Assembly (NCBI GenBank): GCA_026396355.1
Contig: JAPLWY010000108.1
Location: 13,131 to 20,848 of the forward strand
Source: Microcaldota archaeon
GTDB taxonomy: Archaea > Micrarchaeota > Micrarchaeia > Anstonellales > Anstonellaceae
Reading direction: 5' to 3'
Length of the DNA: 7,718 nt
The position numbers and the translations under genes are program-made. Under the pieces are notes generated by a model. It saw only the letters and a program-made list of their open reading frames with translations. It had not been told where the DNA came from and searched no databases. Each line of letters begins with the position of its first letter. Position 1 is the first letter of the stretch. This document shows, in pieces, positions 1 to 5,267 of this stretch.

Positions 1-420
1 GGCTCGAACCTTGCGGCTGTTGCCAAGCACCCGAAAGTCGATGTCGCGCGGCTGAACAGCAACGACGTGCAGGAGATTGCGCGCGTGCTCGGGATAGAGG
101 CTGCGAGGAACTCGCTCATGAATGAGATAAAGCAGGTGCTGGACCTGCAGAACCTCAATGTGGATGTGAGGCACTGCATGCTGCTTGCCGACGCCATGAC
201 AATGGACGGCGGGATAAACTCGATTGGCAGGCACGGCTTGTCAGGGGAGAAGGCGGGTGTGCTTGCGCGCGCTGCATTTGAGGAGACTGTCAAGCATTTG
301 ATAAATGCCGCGGTGAAGGGCGAGGAGGACAAGCTCATCGGAGTCACCGAGAACATCATCATCGGGCAGACTGTGCCGGTCGGAACCGGCCTGGTCAAGC
401 TCAGGATGAAATTGCAGTGA
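1..420 (+). CDS. rpo1C: DNA-directed RNA polymerase subunit A'' (Rpo1C), 3' part
   Basis: This is the C-terminal part of the split archaeal RNA polymerase largest subunit (A''), which completes the A'/A'' clamp and active-site body of the single archaeal polymerase. The frame is open from base 1, so the 5' part lies outside the window; 139 residues are visible. Recognition rests on the highly conserved C-terminal block: DVRHCMLLADAMT, then GGINSIGRHGLSGEKAGVLARA, then a FEETVKHL helix, and finally VTENIIIGQTVPVGTG just before the end. The in-frame Met/Val codons inside this stretch are not starts. It is followed 67 bases later by rpl30e, the usual archaeal order, so it is probably co-transcribed with the genes downstream. 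Nothing in the visible part looks degenerate. Confidence 0.97.
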   Translation, partial: GSNLAAVAKHPKVDVARLNSNDVQEIARVLGIEAARNSLMNEIKQVLDLQNLNVDVRHCMLLADAMTMDGGINSIGRHGLSGEKAGVLARAAFEETVKHLINAAVKGEEDKLIGVTENIIIGQTVPVGTGLVKLRMKLQ

Positions 421-487
421 AATTAGGCTGTGTTTTTATTTGTTTTGATGAAATTAACGGGAAGAGACCCAATTACAGGTGTTTATG

Positions 488-817
488 ATGGCAAGGAAAA
501 AATCAACAGAAACTGCCAGCAAGTCGCTTTCGCAGGCAATACGCCAGTGCGTGGACGCCGGAAAGGTCGAGTTTGGCGCGAACAGGGGAGTCAAGAAGGC
601 TCTTTTGGGAAAGGCGAAGCTTGTCGTGCTTTCAGGCAACTGCCCGAAAGACATAGCGCAGGATATTTCAGGCTTTTGCAAGATGTCAGGAATCCCGGTG
701 CTAGTCTTCGAGGGAACCTCAATCGAGCTTGGGACAATCGTGGGAAGACCCCACACCGTCGCGGTGCTGTCCGTGCTTGACGAGGGCAACTCGACAATAA
801 TGCAATTTGTAAAGTAG
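488..817 (+). CDS. rpl30e: Ribosomal protein L30e
   Basis: A 109-aa member of the L7Ae/L30e/S12e/Gadd45 RNA-binding fold. L30e is a large-subunit protein of archaea and eukaryotes that binds kink-turn-type RNA. The family pattern runs through the protein: a basic N-terminus, VEFGANRGVKKALLGKAKLVVLSGNCP, a helix, then the hallmark IPVLVFEGTSIELGTIVGRPH and a C-terminal AVLSVLDEG strand. Three in-frame starts lie close together: GTG 479, ATG 485 and ATG 488. The AGGTG at 477-481 gives the best Shine-Dalgarno spacing (6 nt) to ATG 488, so 488 is preferred. It lies between rpo1C and nusA as is typical of archaeal rpo operons, with only 7 bases to nusA, so translation is probably coupled. Identity is firm; the exact start is less so. 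Confidence 0.93.
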   Translation: MARKKSTETASKSLSQAIRQCVDAGKVEFGANRGVKKALLGKAKLVVLSGNCPKDIAQDISGFCKMSGIPVLVFEGTSIELGTIVGRPHTVAVLSVLDEGNSTIMQFVK

Positions 818-824
818 TGGAATA

Positions 825-1247
825 ATGATTGAACTCTCCAAGGACGACATGAAGTGCATTGCGGCGTTCGAGACGCTGACAGTCGCAGGGGTGCGGGACT
901 GCCTGATAGCAGAACAGGCAATCGCATTCATAGTGAACCAGGGGGACTTGGGGAAGGCGATAGGGAAGAAGGGCGCGAACATAACGCGCGTGCGGAACAT
1001 GTTTGCCAGGCAGGTATTGGTGTTTGAGGATTCCGAGGATATGGGGCAGTTTGTCAGGAACCTTTTTGGCAGCATACCTGTGACGAATATAAATGTTCAT
1101 GAGAAAATGGAGTCCAAGATAGCGTATGTCACCGTCGATGAAAAGGACCGTGGCAACGCGATAGGAAGGAACGGGGACCGCATCAAGGTCGGCCGCGCGC
1201 TCCTGCAGAGGAGGTTCGGCTGCGATTTGAGGCTTGTTTCTAAGTAA
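825..1247 (+). CDS. nusA: Archaeal NusA-like transcription factor (two KH domains)
   Basis: A 140-aa protein made of two KH RNA-binding domains, the archaeal short form of NusA, which lacks the bacterial N-terminal polymerase-binding and S1 domains. The two GxxG loops are intact: [11 protein letters not shown] at residues 43-53 and [12 protein letters not shown] at residues 110-121. The ending [11 protein letters not shown] is also typical. It is thought to act in transcription elongation/termination by binding nascent RNA, but its archaeal role is less established than in bacteria. The ATG at 825 is preceded by a weak GTGG 4 nt upstream and starts 7 bases after the rpl30e stop, so the two genes are probably translationally coupled. 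Its place between rpl30e and rps12 is the standard archaeal arrangement. Confidence 0.94.
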   Translation: MIELSKDDMKCIAAFETLTVAGVRDCLIAEQAIAFIVNQGDLGKAIGKKGANITRVRNMFARQVLVFEDSEDMGQFVRNLFGSIPVTNINVHEKMESKIAYVTVDEKDRGNAIGRNGDRIKVGRALLQRRFGCDLRLVSK

Positions 1248-1266
1248 TTTTCATGGAGGAATGTTT

Positions 1267-1695
1267 ATGGGACGAGGGGAATTGTCAGGAAGGGCGATAA
1301 GCCGCAAGAGGAAGAACCAGCGCTGGCTCAAGAAGACCTGGAAGCGCAGGAAGCTCAAGCTCAAGGAGAAGTACGACCCGCTGGAAGGCTCGCCAATGGC
1401 AAAGGGGATAGTCATTGAGAAGAAGTCACTCGAGCAGAAGCAGCCCCACTCTGGTCTCATAAAATGCGTCAAGATACAGCTTGTCAAGAACGGCAAGTTC
1501 GTGACCGCGTTCGCACCGCGCAGTGGCGCCATCAACTACATAGACGAGCACGATGAGGTCACCGTGGACGGGCTGGGCGGCTCGCAGCGCGGGCAGATGG
1601 GCTCGATACCCGGCGTGCGCTACAAGGTAATCAAGGTGAACGGAGTGGACCTCCAGATGCTGGTCCAGAAGAGGAAGGAGAAGCCTAAGAGATAA
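1267..1695 (+). CDS. rps12: Ribosomal protein S12 (uS12), unusual decoding loops
   Basis: uS12 lies at the decoding centre of the small subunit and helps monitor codon-anticodon pairing. This is the archaeal/eukaryotic (S23e-like) form of 142 aa: a basic N-terminal extension, [22 protein letters not shown] (the start of the core, residues 32-53), the loop around residues 58-66, an [10 protein letters not shown] strand and [14 protein letters not shown]. Two loops depart from what I know of the family. Where PNSA is nearly invariant, this protein has PHSG followed by LIK (residues 60-66). Where the second loop usually reads GDIPGVR, it has GSIPGVR (residues 112-118). Two in-frame ATGs are possible; 1267 lies 6-7 nt from the strong GGAGGA at 1255-1260, whereas ATG 1261 would abut it. 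It sits 19 bases after nusA and 12 before rps7. Confidence 0.95.
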   Translation: MGRGELSGRAISRKRKNQRWLKKTWKRRKLKLKEKYDPLEGSPMAKGIVIEKKSLEQKQPHSGLIKCVKIQLVKNGKFVTAFAPRSGAINYIDEHDEVTVDGLGGSQRGQMGSIPGVRYKVIKVNGVDLQMLVQKRKEKPKR

Positions 1696-1707
1696 GGAGT
1701 TGTTTTC

Positions 1708-2316
1708 ATGGATGAGAAGCTGTTTGGCAAATATGACATGAAGGAAGTAAGAGTCAGCGACCCGTCGCTTGCAGGCTATGTCAGCCTCAAGCAGGTCAAT
1801 GTTCCGCACAGCTATGGAAGGCATGCCAAGAAGCAGTTTGGCAAGGGCAACGTGAACATTGTGGAAAGGCTGGCAAACAAGCTCATGAGGGGCGGGACCG
1901 GGGAGAAAACCTCGGGGAAGGTAATCCGCACTGATGGCAGGCTGCAGGGAAAGAAGACAAAGGCGCTCACCATTGTGGAGAATGCGCTTGACGCCGTGGC
2001 AGCCAAGACCAAGAAAAACCCGGTGCAGCTTCTGGTGGATGCAGTTCAGAACTCGGCTCCGCGCGAAGACTTCACCCGTGTTGCAATGGGAGGAGTCTCG
2101 TACCAGGTTGCAGTGGATGTTTCAGCTTCGAGGAGGCTGGACATGGCATTGCGCAACATCGCGCTTGCCGCAATCATGGGCGCGTTTGACAAGAAAAAGA
2201 CGCTCGCGCAGGCGCTTGCTGACGAAATAGAGTTTGCCGCAAAGGACGACTCGAATTCGAGCTACGCGATCAAGAAGCGCGACGAGACGGAGAGAATGGC
2301 CAGGAGCGCAAGATAA
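1708..2316 (+). CDS. rps7: Ribosomal protein S7 (uS7)
   Basis: uS7 nucleates assembly of the small-subunit head and contacts E-site tRNA. The 202-aa archaeal form is clear from NIVERLANKLMRGG, then KKNPVQLLVDAVQNSAPREDFTRVAMGGVSYQVAVDVS (residues 102-139), RRLDMALRNIALAA and the C-terminal block SYAIKKRDETERMARSAR. The ATG at 1708 follows AAGGAG at 1694-1699 with about 8 nt spacing and overlaps nothing. It is the last gene of the ribosomal operon here; the translation-factor genes often found next in archaea are absent, and a T-rich terminator follows at once. Its last seven codons and stop are copied at 6237-6260 with silent changes only, and the last four residues (RSAR) plus stop recur at 5054-5068, which makes the 3' end of this gene the probable insertion point for the accessory DNA downstream. 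Confidence 0.97.
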   Translation: MDEKLFGKYDMKEVRVSDPSLAGYVSLKQVNVPHSYGRHAKKQFGKGNVNIVERLANKLMRGGTGEKTSGKVIRTDGRLQGKKTKALTIVENALDAVAAKTKKNPVQLLVDAVQNSAPREDFTRVAMGGVSYQVAVDVSASRRLDMALRNIALAAIMGAFDKKKTLAQALADEIEFAAKDDSNSSYAIKKRDETERMARSAR

Positions 2317-2322
2317 GCTCTT

Positions 2323-2387
2323 CAGTTTTTTCTTTTTCAGTTTCTTCTTTTTTATTTCTTATTTTTCCTGTTTTTAATTTTCCTTAG
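2323..2387 (+). terminator. T-rich terminator of the rps7 operon (module copy A)
   Basis: Directly after the rps7 stop comes a long pyrimidine stretch of several T5-T6 runs separated by single C or CAG, as expected of an archaeal T-tract terminator, with no strong stem before it. Its core reads CAG-T6-C-T5-CAG-TTTCTT (2323-2346) and recurs exactly at 6267-6290. The 28 nt at 2326-2353 recur exactly at 6843-6870, and the 24 nt at 2341-2364 recur exactly at 5095-5118. The tail (CCTTAG, CCAA, CAAGTT, about 2382-2398) also resembles 6296-6313. It lies between convergent genes, rps7 and the trmB-like gene, but the T tracts serve only the plus strand. Confidence 0.85.
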
Positions 2388-2397
2388 TGCCAACAAG

Positions 2398-3156
2398 TTA
2401 CTTTTGTTTCCTGCTCTGCTCCCAAAACTCCTCGAAATATTTCCTGAACGAGTTCGCAATCTCCTGGTTCACAATCTCGACTGTTATCGGGTCTGATGAG
2501 ACCATGCTGATCATGGTGACATCCTTGTAGCCCATTATCCAGACAGGGGTGTTTATCTCAAGAGGCATGTACCTTGCGTCGCAGCCCGGATATGCATTCC
2601 TGTTTTCCAGCACTTTGCCGCCTGTTTTGGGGTGGAAAAGCAGCCTGCACTTTATTCCTGCTTTTACCCTGCGCATATGGTCTCTTTGCCAGTATGCGTG
2701 GTAGTGCTTTGGCTGCTCCTGCGGCACGCCAAGGTAGAAGTATTCCTCTCCCTTTGAAAGCCGGAGATAGGTGTTCTCATGGGCTGAAATCATGCCCCTG
2801 AAGCCGAAATACACCTGCGCTTCGGATGCTTTTGCCGTTTTTTGCATATCGAGAAGCTTTGGCAGGTATTCCTCCATTCTCTTCCTGCTTTCCCCAAGCT
2901 CTGCCTCCCTTTTCTCAATATACTCCAATAGCGAGGAGGGAGAAGCAGCCTGGTAGTGCATTGTTTTCTCCTTCACCACGTGCGAAACAAGCCCTTTCTG
3001 CTCCAGCCTGTAAAGTATCCTGTAAATTATGGACTTAGTGATGCCTGACTGCTTCACTATCGGGCCGGTCGTGGACGGGCCAAGGCCCAAAAGCGCAAGG
3101 TACGCGCGCGCCTCGCCGTCAGTCAGCCCTGCCTGCTTCAGGAGTGTGGTGTCCAT
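2398..3156 (-). CDS. TrmB-family transcriptional regulator
   Basis: A 252-aa archaeal-type regulator. Residues 5-70 form a winged helix-turn-helix of the TrmB family: LKQAGLTDGEARAYLALLGLG, then GPIVKQSGITKSIIYRILYRLEQKGLV, then a wing. Residues 73-107 are a charged helix, probably for dimerisation. Residues 112-248 are a phospholipase-D-like effector/oligomerisation domain (VYFGFRGM, EEYFYLGVP, RVKAGIKCRLLFHP, TPVWIMGYKDVTMI). The sugar-binding C-terminal part of full-length TrmB is absent, so the ligand cannot be guessed. A TATA element 27 nt upstream of the ATG (3180-3187) implies a nearly leaderless mRNA; a GGAGG lies only 1 nt before the ATG, too close to be a normal ribosome site. The gene is divergent from the 375-aa gene and shares with it a region holding a near-palindrome, so autoregulation and control of that unit are plausible. 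Confidence 0.9.
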   Translation of the reverse strand: MDTTLLKQAGLTDGEARAYLALLGLGPSTTGPIVKQSGITKSIIYRILYRLEQKGLVSHVVKEKTMHYQAASPSSLLEYIEKREAELGESRKRMEEYLPKLLDMQKTAKASEAQVYFGFRGMISAHENTYLRLSKGEEYFYLGVPQEQPKHYHAYWQRDHMRRVKAGIKCRLLFHPKTGGKVLENRNAYPGCDARYMPLEINTPVWIMGYKDVTMISMVSSDPITVEIVNQEIANSFRKYFEEFWEQSRKQK

Positions 3157-3179
3157 GCCTCCCTTATGCGCGCGAGCAG

Positions 3180-3187
3180 TTATAATT
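3180..3187 (-). promoter_or_regulatory. TATA box of the trmB-like gene
   Basis: On the minus strand this reads AATTATAA, about 27 nt upstream of the start codon at 3156. That is the usual archaeal TATA-to-start-site distance, so transcription would begin at or next to the ATG and give a leaderless message. Placement is inferred from spacing and sequence only. Confidence 0.5.
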
Positions 3188-3198
3188 CTTGCTATTAG

Positions 3199-3218
3199 GC
3201 ATACCTGTAGTGGTATAC
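3199..3218. promoter_or_regulatory. Near-palindromic operator between divergent promoters
   Basis: GCATACC - TGTAGT - GGTATAC is an inverted repeat with 7-bp arms, one mismatch and a 6-nt spacer. It lies between the two divergent TATA elements (3180-3187 minus, 3223-3230 plus), 4 nt upstream of the plus-strand TATA. A dimeric winged-helix protein such as the neighbouring TrmB-family regulator would be expected to bind such a site. A position just upstream of TATA fits either activation of the plus-strand unit or repression by blocking TBP/TFB. The regulator-site pairing is inference. Confidence 0.5.
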
Positions 3219-3222
3219 TTAA

Positions 3223-3230
3223 CTATATAT
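3223..3230 (+). promoter_or_regulatory. TATA box for the 375-aa gene unit
   Basis: CTATATAT, about 76 nt upstream of the chosen start at 3303. It predicts initiation near 3250 and a leader of roughly 50 nt carrying the Shine-Dalgarno at 3291-3296. It also argues against using the more upstream in-frame ATG codons, which would lie at or before the predicted transcript start. Confidence 0.55.
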
Positions 3231-3302
3231 CCCTCCTTAACCACAATACACAACACAGAACAACAGAATGGGAAAATGAAAAACGAAAACGAGGTGGTTG
3301 GG

Positions 3303-4430
3303 ATGAAGGAAATGATACAAAAAGCAAAACCGCTGTGGCAATCAAAAAAAATGAAATTGAGCGAGTTTAGGAAGCTGGAACTGTTTGAACAGCACGAGCT
3401 CCTGGCAAAAGCCTATGATGAAAGGAGGGATGATGTATATTCTAAGAAGTTTGCTCTTGAGGAACAGCGGGAGGCCCTTATGATGTTCATAAGCTATGCT
3501 CAAGACAAAGAACTTAGACTGGAAAAAAAGCTGAAACTCGACAAGCAGATTGAAAAGTACGACGCGATTAAGAGAAAAATATATATCGAAAAGATCGAAC
3601 CACACGAAGTAGCCGCTAAACAAATAATAAAAAACATGGCAAAAGAGGTAGAAGAGAAGTATGGCATATCTGTTGAACGCGAAGAAAGGTCGCATTATCC
3701 TGGCGGGGGAGTTGGCATTGCCCGCTACAACAAGATAGCGGTGACAATTTCCGTGCCCGGGTACTGCCAAAAGACAGTCCAAGGCAGAGAATTCCAATTC
3801 CGCGATTCCTATTCAAGCAAAAACGATGACTACCGGCATTACATCAGAGATACTTTTGTAGAGGATGTCCAGGTAGACTTGCCCAAAGTTAAATTCAAGG
3901 TGAAAATCCGCGGCGACTACGGAGGCGCATGGACTGAGAACTTTGATGTTGAACTGAAGCGGTCAGATGGAGCCAAAAAAAAATCTGGCGACGAGATCAG
4001 GAAGATCGCCCTGCAGAAAGCAGGCGAGATACTGTACGGAATTATAGAAATGCAGCAGGAGGCAGGCATTTCGGAAAGCCAGCGCCCCTATGTTGGGTAC
4101 CACACAGTGGAATATGGCGACCCGATATTTTCCAAGCAGATTACGGCCAATGGGGATGCGGGTCTGACGGCCGACTACATTGTTGTGTCAAGCGACTGCA
4201 AGTTCGCGGTGTTCATAGTGCAGGAAATGATAGACCACCGGATTGAATCGGGGGTTCAGATGCGCTGGACGGCATATAGGGTCACATTGGATGGCAAAAT
4301 GGCAGAAGTCGCTGAAGGCCATTCGTATGAGCGCGGGGAACTTGGAGCTGCAATTTCCTTTGCAGGAGTTTCGGATGATGGGATAGCGCTCCAGACCCGG
4401 GAGGGAATTGTACTGGTGCGTGAAAGTTAG
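3303..4430 (+). CDS. Hypothetical protein, helical N-terminus and beta-rich C-terminus
   Basis: I do not recognise this 375-aa protein. Residues 1-120 are strongly charged and helical, probably partly coiled coil (FRKLELFEQHELLAKAYDER, KELRLEKKLKLDKQIEKYDAIKRKI, AKEVEEKYG). Residues 130-215 hold alternating strands with many Gly/Tyr (HYPGGGVGIARYNKI, VSVPGYC-like, IRGDYGGAW). Residues 285-375 have short repeated strand-turn segments (DYIVVSSDCKFAVFIVQE, AYRVTLDGKMAEV, ISFAGVSDDGIALQTREGIVLV) that read like beta-propeller or beta-sandwich blades. There is no signal peptide or membrane helix. The ATG at 3303 is chosen because GAGGTG at 3291-3296 lies 6 nt upstream; an in-frame ATG at 3276 has no ribosome site and the open frame beyond runs through the promoter. 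It is followed 31 nt later by a two-helix membrane protein in the same unit. Confidence 0.8.
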   Translation: MKEMIQKAKPLWQSKKMKLSEFRKLELFEQHELLAKAYDERRDDVYSKKFALEEQREALMMFISYAQDKELRLEKKLKLDKQIEKYDAIKRKIYIEKIEPHEVAAKQIIKNMAKEVEEKYGISVEREERSHYPGGGVGIARYNKIAVTISVPGYCQKTVQGREFQFRDSYSSKNDDYRHYIRDTFVEDVQVDLPKVKFKVKIRGDYGGAWTENFDVELKRSDGAKKKSGDEIRKIALQKAGEILYGIIEMQQEAGISESQRPYVGYHTVEYGDPIFSKQITANGDAGLTADYIVVSSDCKFAVFIVQEMIDHRIESGVQMRWTAYRVTLDGKMAEVAEGHSYERGELGAAISFAGVSDDGIALQTREGIVLVRES

Positions 4431-4444
4431 TGCAAACCAGGAAA

Positions 4445-4477
4445 AATTCGAGGTGATTGGAATGGCATTGAAAGTTG
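4445..4477 (+). repeat. Duplicated gene-start segment, copy 1
   Basis: This covers the Shine-Dalgarno region and first codons of the 168-aa gene. It matches 4976-5008 at 30 of 33 positions, including GAGGTGATTGGAATGG and the following codons (MALKV here, MVLKI there). The GAGGTGAT part is an extended complement of the archaeal 16S 3' end and could be conserved for function, but the identity carries on past the start codon, so the pair looks like a true duplication. The start of the 375-aa gene shares only GAGGTGRTTGGRATG. Confidence 0.8.
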
Positions 4478-4968
4478 CTGGAAACATACATGCCCGCGTT
4501 ACCACGCACGATGTCAAGGAAATGTGGAAAGCGTGCGACAAGGCAAAGAAAGGAGGCGAACGCGCAAATTACGAAGCAACTGTGCACAAGGTGATTGAGA
4601 AGGCGACTGGGGAAACAGTCAGCCTGGCGGAAGCAAAGTCAGTTTCCAAGAAATTGGAAACGCGCATCTTGGAATACGGCAAAGCACGCAAAGTATGGAG
4701 AGACACGCACATTTTAGGAGCAGGTTCGTTTGTTACGGCCTGCGTGGCCTACGTACAGGCAATTCATCTAGACCTTCTAGACGGGAGAGACTTGGCCTGG
4801 CCTTTTACTCTAGCGCTAGGCGGGATAATTGCGGGCGGGGCATCGTTGTTTTGGAGAGTTCTGGTGGCTGAGATTCCGCTACATGAAGATAAGCGTCTCT
4901 GTGCTACTGCTGTTTTGAATAGGTTGTCAAAGCTCCTGGCGGCTGGCAGAATGGATGGTAATGATTAA
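4462..4968 (+). CDS. Hypothetical membrane protein with a two-helix hairpin
   Basis: A 168-aa protein I cannot assign to a family. Residues 1-82 are soluble and basic with amphipathic helices (VKEMWKACDKAKKGG, YEATVHKVIEKATG, SLAEAKSVSKKLETRILEYGKARKVWR). Two membrane helices follow at about 84-103 (ILGAGSFVTACVAYVQAIHL) and 113-136 (WPFTLALGGIIAGGASLFWRVLVA), joined by a short acidic loop, and a basic C-terminal helix ends the protein. Positive-inside charges suggest that both ends face the cytoplasm. The start at 4462 has GAGGTGAT at 4450-4457 at ideal distance. It begins 31 nt after the 375-aa gene and is probably co-transcribed with it, so the two may act together at the membrane. Its first codons are duplicated at 4993. 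Confidence 0.8.
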   Translation: MALKVAGNIHARVTTHDVKEMWKACDKAKKGGERANYEATVHKVIEKATGETVSLAEAKSVSKKLETRILEYGKARKVWRDTHILGAGSFVTACVAYVQAIHLDLLDGRDLAWPFTLALGGIIAGGASLFWRVLVAEIPLHEDKRLCATAVLNRLSKLLAAGRMDGND

Positions 4969-4975
4969 AACAATG

Positions 4976-5008
4976 AATTTGAGGTGATTGGAATGGTATT
5001 GAAAATTG
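4976..5008 (+). repeat. Duplicated gene-start segment, copy 2
   Basis: Second copy of the 33-nt segment at 4445-4477 (three mismatches). It provides the ribosome site and first codons of the 48-aa ORF. It begins only 7 nt after the stop of the 168-aa gene, so two similar gene starts stand in tandem. Confidence 0.8.
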
Positions 5009-5053
5009 TGGATGGGAAGGGAATTCGCGTGCCGGGAAGCGCGATACCTGAGG

Positions 5054-5068
5054 CGCAGCGCAAGATAA
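5054..5068 (+). repeat. Partial copy of the rps7 3' end (module copy D)
   Basis: Reading in the S7 frame gives CGC AGC GCA AGA TAA, that is R-S-A-R-stop, the same as the end of S7. Twelve bases (AGCGCAAGATAA, 5057-5068) are identical to 2305-2316 and the preceding Arg codon differs silently. The match comes 26 nt before a stretch identical for 24 nt to the rps7 terminator (5095-5118 against 2341-2364). Upstream of 5054 similarity to rps7 fades, though AAGCGCGA at 5038-5045 also occurs in the rps7 tail. Twelve bases alone could be chance; the coupling to the terminator copy is what makes it credible. Confidence 0.55.
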
Positions 5069-5075
5069 ATTGGAT

Positions 5076-5118
5076 TGCGGGGCAGCCCGCAGTTTTTCTT
5101 CTTTTTTATTTCTTATTT
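5076..5118 (+). terminator. Hairpin plus T-rich terminator (module copy D)
   Basis: A perfect 6-bp stem TGCGGG - GCAG - CCCGCA (5076-5091) is followed directly by G, T5, CTTC and T6. It combines the look of a bacterial-type intrinsic terminator with an archaeal T tract. Bases 5095-5118 equal the rps7 terminator at 2341-2364. The segment after it, 5109-5136, matches 6285-6312 at 23 of 28 positions. It would end transcripts from the 375-aa/168-aa unit. Confidence 0.75.
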
Positions 5119-5214
5119 CCCCTAGCCGAAGGCGCGTGATTTGCAGATTATGAATGAGGCTGCGCGGCATGATCCTACCTCAGATGCCCAGTGCAAACCT
5201 TCCTTAAACAAACT

Positions 5215-5223
5215 CTTATAAAC
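5215..5223 (+). promoter_or_regulatory. TATA box of the isocyanide synthase-like gene
   Basis: CTTATAAAC, about 49 nt upstream of the ATG at 5268. It predicts a start site near 5245 and a leader of about 20 nt holding GCGGTG at 5256-5261. It lies after the terminator of the preceding unit, so this gene appears to be transcribed on its own. The 10-mer GATGCCCAGT at 5183-5192, upstream of it, recurs upstream of the next promoter at 6333-6342. Confidence 0.55.
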
Positions 5224-5267
5224 ACGATTGAACACCATAGAGCCTGCTTTGCATTGCGGTGTCCATT

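Larger units (their letters stand above)
4993..5139 (+). pseudogene. 48-aa gene remnant fused to an rps7-terminator module
   Basis: The ATG has a perfect GAGGTGAT at 4981-4988 and starts MVLKIVDGKGIRVPGS, resembling the MALKVAGN start of the gene before it. After about 15-20 codons the frame runs into a copy of the rps7 3' end (5054-5068, read in another frame), then a GC hairpin and the T-rich terminator. The terminator is translated as the odd FLLFYFLFPLAEGA tail. The simplest reading is a truncated gene: a valid translation start and 5' end whose remainder was replaced by recombination at the rps7 module. A functional 48-aa peptide cannot be excluded, but an intrinsic terminator inside the frame argues against it. 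Confidence 0.55.

Noticed and set aside
430..780. 116-aa plus-strand ORF overlapping rpl30e
   Set aside because: It is another frame of rpl30e; its Arg/Gly-rich composition is typical of an out-of-frame reading.
454..1100. Several long minus-strand ORFs opposite rpl30e and nusA
   Set aside because: They are antisense shadows of strongly supported ribosomal-operon genes, with no ribosome sites and no recognisable protein features.
1426..1824. 132-aa minus-strand ORF across the rps12-rps7 junction
   Set aside because: Antisense to two conserved genes and lacking any start signal.
3189..3302. N-terminal extension of the 375-aa gene to 413 aa
   Set aside because: The extension runs through the TATA box and operator, while ATG 3303 has a well-spaced GAGGTG. 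The extra residues look like translated promoter.
4188..4587. Overlapping minus-strand ORFs across the 375-aa and 168-aa genes
   Set aside because: They overlap coding sequence with good ribosome sites on the plus strand and have no promoter or ribosome site of their own.
5259..5267. GTG 5259 as the start of the isocyanide synthase-like gene
   Set aside because: The TATA position predicts a short leader, and the GGTG at 5258-5261 works better as a ribosome site for ATG 5268. Not fully excluded.
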